Shown one piece after another: positions 26,272 to 37,701 of a DNA stretch of 64,000 nt. Within the stretch, counting starts at the first letter, position 1; every line of letters begins with the position of its first letter. Below the pieces are notes generated by a model, which saw only the letters and a list, made by a program, of their open reading frames with translations, did no database searches and was not told where the DNA came from. The DNA is taken from assembly GCA_964412455.1 (NCBI GenBank), contig CAYPOT010000010.1:14948-78947 (forward strand), read 5' to 3'. Origin of the DNA: JAAXXJ01 sp964412455. Its GTDB lineage: Bacteria; Nitrospirota; UBA9217. The position numbers and the translations under genes were made by a program.

Positions 26272-27588
26272 ATGCAGAAAAGCATCAGAAAACAAATGTT
26301 CTCGCTGGCCATTCCCGTGGTGCTCTCAAGCTTTCTCCAGCGTTCCGTGGGAATCGTTGATATCTTCCTGGTCGGCGGTCTCGGAGCGTCGGCGATCGCG
26401 GCGGTGGGAATAGCCCAGATCATGGTCTTTGTGGTCATGAGCCTCTCCTGGGGAATCAATACCGGCGCGACCGTGCTGGTTTCCCAGCTTTGGGGAGCGG
26501 GGCGGAGAAAGGAATCCGCTCAGGCGGCTTATCAGGCGATGCTGATGGCAGTGCTTGCGGCCCTCTGCATCATGGTCGCGGGCAATCTGTTCGGAGGAAA
26601 GATGGCGGCGTTCCTGGGCGCGAACCAGGAAGTTCAGCAGATCCTCAATGACTACACTCCTATCATCTTTACCTGTATTATTTTTACCATCTCCATCAAC
26701 GTGCTCTCGGGCATCATGCACGGGACTGGTGACACAAAAACGCCGCTCTACGCAACGCTGATCGTGAACATACTGCATGTTGTCGTGGCCTACCCTCTGA
26801 TCTACGGAAAATGGGGCTGCCCAGCGCTCGGGGTCAAAGGCGCCGCAATTGCCGTCGCCATATCGGAAAGCATGGGGGCCATATTCCTGTTCGTCCGGTC
26901 CCTGGTCAAGCGGTATATTGTTCCGAGTAAACATCTGGACCATCGCTTTACGTCCAGGGCGATCAGACTTGGCTGGCCGATCTTTGTTGATCGGCTGCTG
27001 CAGAACGCGGGATCAATGATCTTTGCCAAGGTCATCTTGCTGTACGGAACGTCCGTATACGCCGCACACCAGGTGGGGCTTGCCATCGAGGCCATCTCAT
27101 TCATGCCCGGCTATGGGATCGCCGTTGCCGCCGCGACCATGGTTGGACAGAACCTGGGAGCGGGAAGGCCCGAGGATGCCCGGATTTCGGCGTATGAGGC
27201 GAACCGTCTGGCGGTGATCCTGATGGCCGCCATGGGATTTGTGTTCTTTTTCTTTCCCTATGTCCTGCTCAGGCTGTTTACTGACGATCCTGAGGTGATC
27301 AGGTATGGTATACTCTACATGAAGATAGTGGCCTTCGCCCAGGTCCCCCTGGCCATCACCATGGTGCTTACCGGGTCCCTGCGCGGGGCCGGTGATACGG
27401 GCTTCATCATGTTCGCGACCATGGCAGGCATGTGGCTGGTGCGCCTTCCGGTGACTAGCCTTCTTGCAATAGTATTTCAGGCTCCGATCCACGTGGTCTG
27501 GTCGGTCATGATATTCGACTGGCTGGCGAGGATGGGACTGCTTAGCTGGCGGTACCGGAAGAAGATATGGGGGAGAATAGAGATATGA
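26272..27588 (+). CDS. MATE-family multidrug/toxin efflux protein
   Basis: This 438-residue inner-membrane exporter has twelve predicted helices in two six-helix halves. Family landmarks are FLQRSVGIVDIFLVGGLG in the first helices, LSWGINTGATVLVSQLWGAG, GDTKTPLYATL, and the second-half counterpart VGLAIEAISFMPGYGIAVA with GAGDTGFIMF. MATE proteins expel cationic drugs, metabolites or other small molecules in exchange for Na+ or H+; the substrate cannot be read. It is monocistronic, immediately after repeat copy B, which therefore occupies its upstream region. No clear ribosome site precedes the ATG at 26272. Confidence 0.93.
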   Translation: MQKSIRKQMFSLAIPVVLSSFLQRSVGIVDIFLVGGLGASAIAAVGIAQIMVFVVMSLSWGINTGATVLVSQLWGAGRRKESAQAAYQAMLMAVLAALCIMVAGNLFGGKMAAFLGANQEVQQILNDYTPIIFTCIIFTISINVLSGIMHGTGDTKTPLYATLIVNILHVVVAYPLIYGKWGCPALGVKGAAIAVAISESMGAIFLFVRSLVKRYIVPSKHLDHRFTSRAIRLGWPIFVDRLLQNAGSMIFAKVILLYGTSVYAAHQVGLAIEAISFMPGYGIAVAAATMVGQNLGAGRPEDARISAYEANRLAVILMAAMGFVFFFFPYVLLRLFTDDPEVIRYGILYMKIVAFAQVPLAITMVLTGSLRGAGDTGFIMFATMAGMWLVRLPVTSLLAIVFQAPIHVVWSVMIFDWLARMGLLSWRYRKKIWGRIEI

Positions 27589-27634
27589 TACCGGCGGTCG
27601 GTGGAGAGAGGCCGGAGATCATGTAAAGGATAGT

Positions 27635-27896
27635 GAAAAGTATTATGAAAACATGAAAGAGTATTTACCGCAGAGGACGCAGAGAAGGTCAAGTTCATGA
27701 ATAAAGGCAAAGCAAATAGAAGAGATTTAGATCTAGTCTGGTTTTTTTAAAAACCGTAGGGAAGATCATGGTAAGGTCCTAATCAGAGGATATTAACCGC
27801 ACTAGTAAAAATCGAGAGGCCAAGAGGGATAGGATTTTGAGAAATTGTTTCCTGTATCATGACGCAAGATTTCCTCTGCGTCCTCTGCGGTGAAAG
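27635..27896. repeat. inverted-repeat intergenic element (CGCAGAG family), copy 1
   Basis: The left arm TTTACCGCAGAGGACGCAGA (from 27664) and the right arm (27871-27894: TTCCTCTGCGTCCTCTGCGG, then TGAA) are near-perfect inverted repeats about 180 bp apart. The left flank, AAAAGT..TATGAAAA..CGAA/TGAA, also recurs before the partial copy at 63929-63990. It fills the gap between the MATE gene and 27934; no gene is seen inside. Confidence 0.85.
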
Positions 27897-27933
27897 ACTT
27901 TGACAGGATGTCACGAAAACTGTGAGGGGATGC

Positions 27934-28170
27934 ATGCCTGATATCATTGAAATGATCGGCAAAGAGGTAGAGGTCATCGCGAGCGGAATTTCCTATAAGG
28001 GCGTCCTGATCGAGGTTTCCGAGACCGAGGTCCATCTCAAAGGATTGTTCGAGTATGTTTCCCTGCCGATGTCCGCGGTGACCGAGGTGAGACCGGCTGA
28101 GAAAAAGGTCGTGGAGTGGGATCGCACGTTCGATGTCCCGGAAGAGGAAAAGAAAGACCTCATCCCGTAA
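27934..28170 (+). CDS. small Sm-like/KOW-like protein of unknown function
   Basis: The 78-residue product is predicted to be a small beta barrel: IIEMIGKEVEVIASGISYKG, LIEVSETEVHLKG, YVSLPMSAVTEVRP and an acidic tail. The pattern (a short protein whose strands read as modify, interpret, then a conserved SxV turn) resembles Sm/LSm-like or ribosome-maturation-type barrels, but no family was firmly recognised. The ATG at 27934 has GAGGGG upstream. It is convergent with the regulator gene that ends at 28188. Confidence 0.6.
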   Translation: MPDIIEMIGKEVEVIASGISYKGVLIEVSETEVHLKGLFEYVSLPMSAVTEVRPAEKKVVEWDRTFDVPEEEKKDLIP

Positions 28171-28187
28171 AAAACGAGAGTATTGGA

Positions 28188-29517
<1,330 letters not shown>

Positions 29518-29546
<29 letters not shown>

Positions 29547-31800
29547 GCAGTGGCTCCTTGTGAATATCGGTCAGTACCGGAAGGATGATGGTGAAGGTGG
29601 TTCCCGTTCCAATCGTGCTGGCGACCTTGATGTCGCCTTTGAACCGTTTCACGATATTGTAGCTTACGGAGAGTCCGAGCCCGGTCCCTTTGCCCACTTC
29701 CTTGGTGGTGTAGAAGGGGTCGAAGATCTTTTCCAGGTCGGTAGCAGGGATGCCGGTGCCGGAATCCTGGAAATCGACGAAGATCGTGTCGAGACCCTGT
29801 TCATTCAGGCCATGTTTGCTCGTCACCGCAAGTTTGCCGCCGTCGGGCATCGCATCGAGCGCGTTCAGGATGATGTTGATGAATACCTGGGCGATCTGAC
29901 CCTCGTCGATCATGGTTCTGGGAATATCTGCGGCGACGTTGACGGTGATCTGAAGGGTGCTTTTCATGCGTTTGTCGAGGCGCATGAGGTCAAGGGAAGA
30001 CTTCAGGATGTCATTGATCTGGACCAGTTTTATCGTGGTCGAATCAGGACGGGAGAACGTGGACATCTGACGCACGATCTCGGTGATGCGCTGGATGTGG
30101 GTGTTGATGGTGTCGAGGCTGGTTTGGGCGAACTCGTCGGTACTCATCTCCCGCAACAGCTGGGCGAAAGTTGAAATGGAGGTGAGGGGATTGCCGATCT
30201 CATGGGCAACGCCCGCGGCCAGCCGGCCGAGGGCGGCGAGCTTTTCTGAGTGCAGGACCTGCTGCTCGAGCTTTTTGGCAGTAGCAACCTCTTTGTCGAC
30301 CCGGTCTTCCAGCTCAGAAGTGTATTGTTTGAGCGCTTCCTCAAGGTGAACGCGCTTGGTGACGTCGTTGCTCGTTATCACGACGCCGGTCACTTCACCC
30401 GCGATGCTCAGAGGGCTTACGTTCATGTCGAAGAAGACGGGTTCCGACTGGATCAAGGTGATCCGGTACTCCTTCACTTCAATGCTGGCGCTTTCGCTCA
30501 TGCAACGGTGAAGCAAGGTTTCGAAGGGGACCCCCTCATAGCGCGGAAGGTCGTCCGGGAACAGTGAAAAAAACGGCTTTCCGACGATCTGATGCTTGGG
30601 ACGCCCGAGGGCTTTTGCCTGGGCGGTGTTCACGGTCCTGACCGTCAGGTCCCGGTCCAGGACCAGGAGGTTGGTCTGGGTGTTCTCGATGATGTTCTCA
30701 AGATAGTTCTTCGCGATCACGATCTCCTGCTCGAGGCGACGCTGGTTCTCGAGATGCATGGCCTTTTCCTCGGCCTTGATCTTCTTTCGGTAGGTGATCA
30801 TGGATATGACTGAAGCGATAAGCGTGGTGATGAAAATAGAAATGATCAGGAGAGAGAAGAACGACTGGCTTTTGTGCATCAGGGCGATCACATCCGAGTA
30901 AGGGGCGGAGACCACGACAAACCAGGAACGAACGCCGACCGGGAACTTGTAATAGGCCGCGAGCTTGTTCTCGCCCCCCGGCGCCACATAGTAACCGAAT
31001 GACTCCGCCTTGCCTTCGACCATCTGCTTCTCCGCATTGAAGGAGCGGTGACACTGGAAGCAGGAGGGCTCCGTATGGAACAGGTTCTTCCCGAGCATTT
31101 GCGGTTGTGTGGGATGGTAGAGGAGCGTGCCGTCGCTGTCCATCATCCAGGCATACCCGCGGGTCCCGGACTTGACCGGCAGCAGGTACTTCTGCGTGAT
31201 GCCGTCCATGGACAGGACGGCCAGAACGACACCATTGAGCCGAAGGTCTTGATATCCGGGCAATTTCTGGTAGATCGGGACCGCCATGATGAACTGCTTG
31301 GTGTCGGGCCTCTCGACGACGATATTCATGAGGTCCGTGACGAGGTGCTCGTTCGCTCGAAGGGTGCTCGCCCTGATAAAATATTTTGTTTTCGCAAGGC
31401 TTTCGCCTTCCCGCCCCGGATAGCCGCTGTCGTACAGTATGGTGCCGCGCCGGTCCAGGACCCGGAGGGCCACAAGGGTGTCGCTTTCGATATGATAGTG
31501 TATTCCTTCCACGACCGCACGTGCCTGAGAACTCCGGCCGACACGCAGGATGTCGGGCAGCTGAGCGATAACGTTGATGTCCTTGTACACATGGTCGAGA
31601 AACGACTCAACATTGATGGCGACCTGCTGGGCCAGGAGAAGCTGCTGCTTGTTGAACTGGTCGGCCATCTCATCCCTGAGCGTCTGATGAAAGGTCTGTC
31701 CGATTATGATGATGAGGGAAAGGATGAAAAGGAACGCCAAAATGACCACGAGCGGTGTAAGTACTTCACGGTTCTTAAGGTTGCGGAACGCGCTGCACAT
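29518..31800 (-). CDS. haem-binding-type periplasmic sensor histidine kinase
   Basis: The 760-residue kinase has a membrane helix at about 16-34, a large periplasmic Cache-like sensor (35-312) and a second helix (314-336). The sensor contains SCFQCHRSF: CxxCH at residues 247-251 is the c-type haem attachment motif. The cytoplasmic part has a coiled coil, a PAS domain (about 365-480), HisKA with AHEIGNPLTS (about 540) and HATPase with NIILNALDAMP, DSGTGIP and GTGLGLSVS. A bound c-haem would suit sensing of redox state, NO, CO or O2. Its partner is the overlapping regulator gene downstream. Confidence 0.92.
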
Positions 31801-31960
31801 GGGCTAATTTACTGCCAACCTGAGAGTGATGTCAAGGAATTAGATTGACCGTGAAGGGTCATAATGCCGGGCGCGAGAATGATATTTAAGAAGGCGGGTC
31901 CACATTTATAAAAAAAATTAGCCGCGGAGAAACAGGGGGATCCCGGCAGGGCGCAGAAGG

Positions 31961-33778
31961 TCAGAGGTCCATGGCGGTCGTCAGCTGGTCTCCCTCGACC
32001 TGCCATACCTTGTCCAGGGGGAGAATGAATGAAAAGGAACTTCCTTTTCCCGGGGTGCTTTCCGCCCATATCCTGCCGCCATGGTACTCAACGATCTGCT
32101 TGGTAATGGCAAGGCCGAGACCGGTTCCTTCCGCATGGGTCGTGAGGACGTCGCCGGAGCGGCGGAATTTTTCGAAAATAACGTCGAAGTCCCGGGAAGG
32201 GATCCCGACGCCGGTATCCGAGATCTTCACCATGATCTGATAACGCGGATCATTCTCGGTAAAAGCATTGATGGAGATCGTACCGCCGTCGGGAGTGAAT
32301 TTGACGGCATTGGACAGGATGTTCGTGATCACCTGTATCAAACGGTCCCGATCGCCGTACAGCGTTGGCAGGGAAGCCGGAACGTTCATGATGATGGAGA
32401 GGCTCTTGTTGTCCGCGAGTGACTGCATGCTGTTCACTGAGTTCCGGATGATCTCGCTCAGGGAAACGCGGGTCACGTGCCAGCTCAGCTTTCCCGCTTC
32501 GATCTTGGTGAGGTCCAGGATGTCGTTGATCAGCCTCGCGAGGCGGTCTGTTTCGTTGTTAATGATGGTGAGAAGGCGGTTCCGCTTCTCGCCCGTCATG
32601 CGGGGCTTCATGATGATCAGCTCGGTGAACGCCTTGATGGACGTGAGCGGAGTGCGAAGCTCGTGAGATACGACCGAGATGAAGTCCGATTTGAGCTGGT
32701 CGAGCTCCTTTAGTTTCTTGTTGGCAAGCTCCAACTCGCGGTTCGCCACCGCCAGGTTCTGGTTCGAGAACTGAAGACGCTCGTATGCCTTGGTCAGATT
32801 TTCCGTCTTCTCCGCCACGCGGAACTCGAGGTTGCGATTCAGGTCCTCCAGTTCACGACGGTTCTTCTCGATCTCCTGGGCCATTCTGTCGAAACTCACC
32901 GAGAGAACGCCGAGCTCATCGTTCGAAATGAGGTTGGACCGGGCATTGAGGGCGCCCTTTTCCAGGCGACGGATGACGCTGACCATGTGCCCGAGCGGGT
33001 TCGAAATGCTCGTCGCGAGCAGGATGCCGATCCCCGAGGTCAGGATCAACGTCGCGATGGTCACCAGAAAGATCAGGTTGAACAGCTGGTTCATCACGGG
33101 CTGGTTCGGCGAGAACACGACCGGCATGAGGCTGAGTTCCATGCCTACCTTCCGGTACATCAGGACGCCCAGGGCGATGAGGGGCGCCGTGACGGTCGCG
33201 AGGAGGATGGTGACCAGGCGGGTGCGGGTGTTGATGTGGATCACCTTGGATTCATCAACGCTGATGTTCCTGGTCTTTTCCGCGAGGAACTGGCGGACCG
33301 GATATAAAAGCCGTTCGGTAAGGAAGAACGAGAAGATGGGGAAGAACGCCAGTCCAATCCCGGCATAGAGGCCGAGCCTGATGTTCTCCTTCAGCGGAAG
33401 GCCGCCGACGGTTCCCATATACAGGCAATCCAGCAGGGTAATAAGCTCATAGCGGACAAGGACGGTTGCGGCATGGACGATGGGCAGGTTCAGCGCCCGC
33501 GTACGCGCTTCAGCCATGACATCGTCAGGCGGGTCCAACCGGCGTTTCAGATAGAACGCAAGCATTTCAATAGGCCGGGTTTCCCAGCGTTCCATGAAAT
33601 AGTAAGCCGAGAAGATGCCGATCGGGGCGAGAATTACAATGGTGATAAAGATGTAATGGAAAAGGTGGGCCGTCGAGAACTGCATGCTCACCAGGATATA
33701 GGGGATCAGGGTGGAGAAGATGACGGCGATGATGACCAGTTCGCTGTAGATGATCTTTTTTGAGACATTAAGTTCCAT
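31961..33778 (-). CDS. membrane histidine kinase with HAMP domain
   Basis: The 605-residue kinase has about six membrane helices in the first 260 residues, arranged as two halves with a long cytoplasmic loop, then HAMP (about 255-310), a coiled coil (310-365), HisKA with SVVSHELRTPLTS (about 375) and HATPase with TNILSNAVKFTPDGG, SDTGVGIP and GTGLGLAIT. The ligand of the membrane domain is unknown. The start is ATG 33778, with a TTG two codons before it. It follows the methyltransferase gene closely, and the orphan receiver at 35656 in the same transcript may be its target. Confidence 0.92.
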   Translation of the reverse strand: MELNVSKKIIYSELVIIAVIFSTLIPYILVSMQFSTAHLFHYIFITIVILAPIGIFSAYYFMERWETRPIEMLAFYLKRRLDPPDDVMAEARTRALNLPIVHAATVLVRYELITLLDCLYMGTVGGLPLKENIRLGLYAGIGLAFFPIFSFFLTERLLYPVRQFLAEKTRNISVDESKVIHINTRTRLVTILLATVTAPLIALGVLMYRKVGMELSLMPVVFSPNQPVMNQLFNLIFLVTIATLILTSGIGILLATSISNPLGHMVSVIRRLEKGALNARSNLISNDELGVLSVSFDRMAQEIEKNRRELEDLNRNLEFRVAEKTENLTKAYERLQFSNQNLAVANRELELANKKLKELDQLKSDFISVVSHELRTPLTSIKAFTELIIMKPRMTGEKRNRLLTIINNETDRLARLINDILDLTKIEAGKLSWHVTRVSLSEIIRNSVNSMQSLADNKSLSIIMNVPASLPTLYGDRDRLIQVITNILSNAVKFTPDGGTISINAFTENDPRYQIMVKISDTGVGIPSRDFDVIFEKFRRSGDVLTTHAEGTGLGLAITKQIVEYHGGRIWAESTPGKGSSFSFILPLDKVWQVEGDQLTTAMDL

Positions 33779-33793
33779 GGGCAAGTAAGTATA

Positions 33794-34957
33794 TCAGGGG
33801 AACAACGCCTTGATCGCGAGCTTTCGCAGAACTTCCGTGTCGCTGACGAGGGCCGCAACCCTCTCAGGACTGGACGCCAGAAGTTCCTTGGCCGTTCCAA
33901 TGTTCGCCGATCCCAACTTCGAAAATTCCGACTCCGGAAAGTTCGCGATCCGGTTCAGAGGAATGTCGTTCTTTAACGTGTAGACGACCACCAGCCTTGA
34001 TTCTCCCTGGATCACCGGCAGGAACGTGTGGTGCAAGGCGCTTACTTTATTAATAAGCTCGTCAGCTTCCGCTTCGCTGAAGAACCCGGTGAAATCGGTG
34101 AACAAGGTCGCAAGCAGCACGTCCACGGAGATCGTCTGGATGTTGTTCGCGATCACCTGGTTAAAGAATATCCCGTACCGGGATATCCGGATCATGTCCC
34201 GTATGAACTTCTCGCGCTTCACGATCGGCAGGAAGTGGAACACATTGAACGCATACACCCAGTCAAATGCCTTGTCCTGGAACCTGGCCATGTCGGTCAC
34301 GTCGCCTACCTGAAGCTCGATCTGGTCCTGAAGTCCCTCTTCCGCGTTCTTCCGTTTTCCCAGTTCAAGGGTATGGATATTCATGTCGATCCCGGTCGCA
34401 CTGACGCCGGGACAGGTCCGTGAAATCTCCCGGAGGACCGATCCGTCACCACAGCCGAGATCAAGAATGGTATGGCCGGTTGAAAGTCCGGACCACTTGA
34501 AAAACTCGGCTGAGGCCCTGGAGAGCTGTGACGCGACTCGTGGGATATAGTCGCGGCTGATCTTGCCCTGGCTTATGCTGTCAAGGCCGACACCTTTCTG
34601 GTATGCGTCTTTGGAATGCTGAATGGCCTTGGTAAAGTAGGAGAACATGTGGTGCAGGCCGAGCAGGTCGGGAGTGGGCGTGCCCCGCCGCAGCAGCGAC
34701 CCCTTGGTGGTAAGCGTATACCCGTCGCCTGATTTACTGATGTATCCGAAGGAAACCGCGAAGCGCAGCCAGCGTTCCACCTTGGTTATGTCGTATCCCA
34801 GCTGACCCGACAGCTCGTGCGCGGTGACGGGCTTGTTGAGGGGTATCCAGTCGAAAAAACCGAGTTCAATGCCCTGGATCGTGTTGAGCCCGATGGCGCC
34901 ATGAATAAGCATGGCCATCAGTTCCGAGGAATGTTTTTTTATCTCTTCTTGGTCCAT
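33794..34957 (-). CDS. SAM-dependent methyltransferase, O-methyltransferase-like
   Basis: The 387-residue protein starts with a helical dimerisation/winged-helix region (1-110) as in plant-type O-methyltransferases and bacterial relatives (GLNTIQGIELGFFDWI, then VTAHELSGQLGYD). The Rossmann methylase follows, with SAM motif I ILDLGCGDGSVLREI (about residues 163-177), GIDMN and FDWVYAFNVFHFLP. The C-terminal 80 residues are an extra helical tail. The substrate is unknown; small hydroxylated metabolites are typical for the fold. The gene lies between a TPR protein and a kinase in a signalling operon, an unusual setting for such an enzyme. Confidence 0.82.
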   Translation of the reverse strand: MDQEEIKKHSSELMAMLIHGAIGLNTIQGIELGFFDWIPLNKPVTAHELSGQLGYDITKVERWLRFAVSFGYISKSGDGYTLTTKGSLLRRGTPTPDLLGLHHMFSYFTKAIQHSKDAYQKGVGLDSISQGKISRDYIPRVASQLSRASAEFFKWSGLSTGHTILDLGCGDGSVLREISRTCPGVSATGIDMNIHTLELGKRKNAEEGLQDQIELQVGDVTDMARFQDKAFDWVYAFNVFHFLPIVKREKFIRDMIRISRYGIFFNQVIANNIQTISVDVLLATLFTDFTGFFSEAEADELINKVSALHHTFLPVIQGESRLVVVYTLKNDIPLNRIANFPESEFSKLGSANIGTAKELLASSPERVAALVSDTEVLRKLAIKALFP

Positions 34958-34973
34958 CAGGGCCTCCGTTCGG

Positions 34974-35648
34974 TCAATTCGCGTTGATCAGGGCCTTGAT
35001 CACGACCACGCCATACATGGCCCAAATGATGATGAGGATGCTCCAGATGAGGAAGCTGAGCTGTCTCATGCTGGCTTCGTCGGATTTTTTTTCACGCCGT
35101 CTGATCTCGCGGTCTTTTGCCTTTGCACGGAGATAGAACTGACGGTGGTCGGCATAGCGATCCGGAGAAAGCTCGAAGAGCCTGGCAAGGACAGCGGCCT
35201 GCTCGCTGAGCGAAAAGGGGAACTCATACGCGGTGTCGATAGCAGGGTCGCTCTTCAGCAGTTCCGCGAGATCTTCGGGCCGGTAAGAGCTCAGCATTCT
35301 GTCGTAGCAGATGAGCAAGTTCTCATTGACGGCTTTGACGAACTTTCTGAAAGGCCACATCTTTTCGAACTTGGAGTTGATGAAACTGGATTCATAGGAC
35401 TGGGCGGCCTTGCGATAGTCTCCCCGCTTCAAGAAGCACAGGCCGCTGAGCGCAAGAGCATTCGCAAGACCGGATACGCCGTTGGAAAGGGGGATCGTGA
35501 ACGGATGGCCCCTGACGTCGATCTTCCGGAACAATTGCTCTGCATGCTGGAGATCAACGATGGCCTGTTCGTACTTCTGTTGCTGAAGCAGGGCTGAGCC
35601 TCGCTCAAAGACCTGTTGGGCGATCATCTTGTTGCCGGTATCCTGCAT
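34974..35648 (-). CDS. TPR-like protein with C-terminal membrane anchor
   Basis: The 224-residue protein has tetratricopeptide-like helical pairs in the first 150 residues (AQQVFERGSALLQQQKYEQA; ALSGLCFLKRGDYRKAAQSY) and a single C-terminal membrane helix (about 200-220), so the repeats face the cytoplasm. It probably acts as a scaffold. It lies 7 bp after the receiver gene and 16 bp before the methyltransferase gene, in the same leftward transcript. Confidence 0.75.
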   Translation of the reverse strand: MQDTGNKMIAQQVFERGSALLQQQKYEQAIVDLQHAEQLFRKIDVRGHPFTIPLSNGVSGLANALALSGLCFLKRGDYRKAAQSYESSFINSKFEKMWPFRKFVKAVNENLLICYDRMLSSYRPEDLAELLKSDPAIDTAYEFPFSLSEQAAVLARLFELSPDRYADHRQFYLRAKAKDREIRRREKKSDEASMRQLSFLIWSILIIIWAMYGVVVIKALINAN

Positions 35649-35655
35649 AGGAAGG

Positions 35656-36042
35656 TTAATGCTGGAGAAGGCTCTTCACCCGGGCGAGAATTTCCATGGG
35701 ACTGAAGGGTTTGACGATGTATTCGTCCGCGCCGACTTCCTTCCCCCGTTCCTGCTCCGCAACCTGTCCCTTGGCCGTCAGCATGATGACGTAGATGCTT
35801 TTCAGGTCAGGATCGTTCTTAATGGTGCGGCAGACATCGTAGCCGTTGATCTCCGGCATCATGATGTCCAGGAACAGGATATCGGGCTTTTGCTCCCGAA
35901 CCTTTCGGAGGGTGTCAGCTCCATCCTTCGCAAGCAGGAGCTCATAGCCCTCATCCTCAAGAAGGTAGGTCAGGGCATCCCTGATATTCTCATTATCGTC
36001 GGCGATCAGTACTTTTTTCCGAATCGTATCTGTTGTAGTCAT
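35656..36042 (-). CDS. single-domain CheY-like response regulator
   Basis: The 128-residue protein is a stand-alone receiver. The acidic pocket is IADDNEN, the phospho-acceptor Asp lies in ILFLDIMMPEING (about residue 57), the switch Thr is in MLTAKG and the Lys in VKPFSP. There is no output domain, so it must act by protein contact or phosphotransfer. It is the first gene of the leftward operon receiver, TPR protein, methyltransferase, kinase. A 0.2-kb AT-rich divergent region (36043-36257) separates it from tldD and presumably holds both promoters; no clear boxes were identified. Confidence 0.93.
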   Translation of the reverse strand: MTTTDTIRKKVLIADDNENIRDALTYLLEDEGYELLLAKDGADTLRKVREQKPDILFLDIMMPEINGYDVCRTIKNDPDLKSIYVIMLTAKGQVAEQERGKEVGADEYIVKPFSPMEILARVKSLLQH

Positions 36043-36299
36043 TATGTTGCAATAGTATCCTTATAAACACGGTTTGTCAAGGAGATGTATCGTAGAGAGA
36101 GATGTATCCTTGATCAGGTTTAGGATGACATCATGCAGCAAAGTATTGATATTACAACAAAAAAAGGTATATTATGTTAAATCTTGTAAATAGAAGTTTT
36201 GTAATGTAAACTACGACATAAATTATTCATCGATCGGGTCCACAGAGACGGACGTCGGTGAACGCGATCCGTCAACAAGAGGAAACTGAGGAGGCGTAC

Positions 36300-37694
36300 T
36301 TGCACGTTGGTTTTGATATGCACGCAGTGTTGCGGCGGGTCCTGAGAAACGGCGGAGAATATGCCGACCTGTACCTGGAACGGTCTTCACCGCTTGCCAT
36401 TCAGTGCGAAGATGACCGGATCGAGAAGGTCATTGCCGGGCGTGAATGCGGCGCAGGATTGAGGCTTATCTCCGGGAAGAGGACGGCATATGCCTATACG
36501 AACGAGCTCACCACATCATCGCTGCTTGGATTGGCCGAGGCAATGAGCCGGTCGGTCAGCGGCAGCGAGGGGCCCGTGGAGCCAACGATCGTGCTGTACG
36601 GAACATCAGCTGTCGGAAACGGCTCCTTCGTGAAACAGCCGCCCGAGCAGGTGGCAACGGACAGAAAAGCGGATATGGTGAAGCGGGCAAACCACGTTGC
36701 CCGGAACTTCGATCCGCGGATACGTCAGGTGCTGGTGACCTACCGGGAGAACTGCCAGGAAGTGCTTATCGCGTCATCGTCCGGTGAGGTGATCGAGGAT
36801 ACCCGGTGCTATCTCACTGCCATGGTCCAGGTGGTCGCGTCCGACGGAGGGACCGTGCAGACGGGCTATGAGCCTGTGGGCGGTCTTATCGGCATGGAAC
36901 TCTTCGACGCGGAACCGCTGGAACAGGCCGCCGAGAAGGCAGCTCGCCGGGCATTGATGATGCTGACCGCCCGTAAGGCTCCCGCGGGGAGGATGCCGGT
37001 GGTCCTGTCCTCCGATGCGGGCGGGACCATGATCCATGAAGCGATTGGCCACGGTCTCGAAGCGGACCTCGCCCAATCCGGGCTGTCGGTCTATTCGGGC
37101 AAGATCGGCCGGCAGATCGCGTCACCCCTGGTCACGGTCGTTGATGACGCGACCTTGCCGGGAAGAAGGGGATCGTTCCGGGTGGACGATGAAGGGACAA
37201 AAGCGCAGCGTACGGTCCTCGTGGAACAAGGCATCCTGAAAACCTACCTGTACGATCGTCTTACCGCGATGAAGGACGGGACCCGGTCCACGGGCAATGG
37301 CAGAAGAGAGTCCTACCGGCATCGCCCCATTCCCCGCATGACCAATACGATGATCGCACCGGGCGCAACAAACCCGGCCGATATCCTGAAGGCCACGCCG
37401 AAAGGCCTCTTCGTCCGCAAGATGGGGGGAGGGCAGGTGAATACGGTCAATGGAGATTTTGTGTTCGAAGTGAGCGAGGGGTACCGTATCGAGAACGGCA
37501 GGATCGGTGATCCGGTGCGGGGAGCGACGCTCATCGGCAACGGTCCGGCCATCCTCATGTCCATTGACCTGGTAGGTTCCGACCTGGGTTTTTCCATCGG
37601 GACATGCGGCAAGGACGGCCAGGGCTCGCCGGTGAGCGATGCCCAGCCGACACTCAGAATACCGGAGATCACGGTCGGTGGAGAAGTGGAGTAG
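36300..37694 (+). CDS. tldD: TldD/PmbA-family metalloprotease, TldD-type
   Basis: The protein matches TldD, which with PmbA (TldE) forms a zinc protease that trims peptides such as modified-peptide precursors. The metal-binding HExxxH lies in GGTMIHEAIGHGLEADLA; further landmarks are GSFRVDDEG, GNGRRESYRH and the final third with GGGQVNTVNGDFVFEV. The start is uncertain: TTG 36300 has GAGGAGG 6 nt upstream, while GTG 36258 and ATG 36318 are alternatives. No PmbA partner is adjacent, so the complex partner must be elsewhere, or this copy works alone. Confidence 0.88.
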   Translation: MHVGFDMHAVLRRVLRNGGEYADLYLERSSPLAIQCEDDRIEKVIAGRECGAGLRLISGKRTAYAYTNELTTSSLLGLAEAMSRSVSGSEGPVEPTIVLYGTSAVGNGSFVKQPPEQVATDRKADMVKRANHVARNFDPRIRQVLVTYRENCQEVLIASSSGEVIEDTRCYLTAMVQVVASDGGTVQTGYEPVGGLIGMELFDAEPLEQAAEKAARRALMMLTARKAPAGRMPVVLSSDAGGTMIHEAIGHGLEADLAQSGLSVYSGKIGRQIASPLVTVVDDATLPGRRGSFRVDDEGTKAQRTVLVEQGILKTYLYDRLTAMKDGTRSTGNGRRESYRHRPIPRMTNTMIAPGATNPADILKATPKGLFVRKMGGGQVNTVNGDFVFEVSEGYRIENGRIGDPVRGATLIGNGPAILMSIDLVGSDLGFSIGTCGKDGQGSPVSDAQPTLRIPEITVGGEVE

Positions 37695-37701
37695 CGGTCC
37701 G

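Noticed and set aside
31915..31965. Further CGCAGAG-type element (CCGCGGAGAAACAGG ... GCGCAGAAGG)
   Set aside because: Similarity to the word family is weak, no inverted partner was found, and the region is short.
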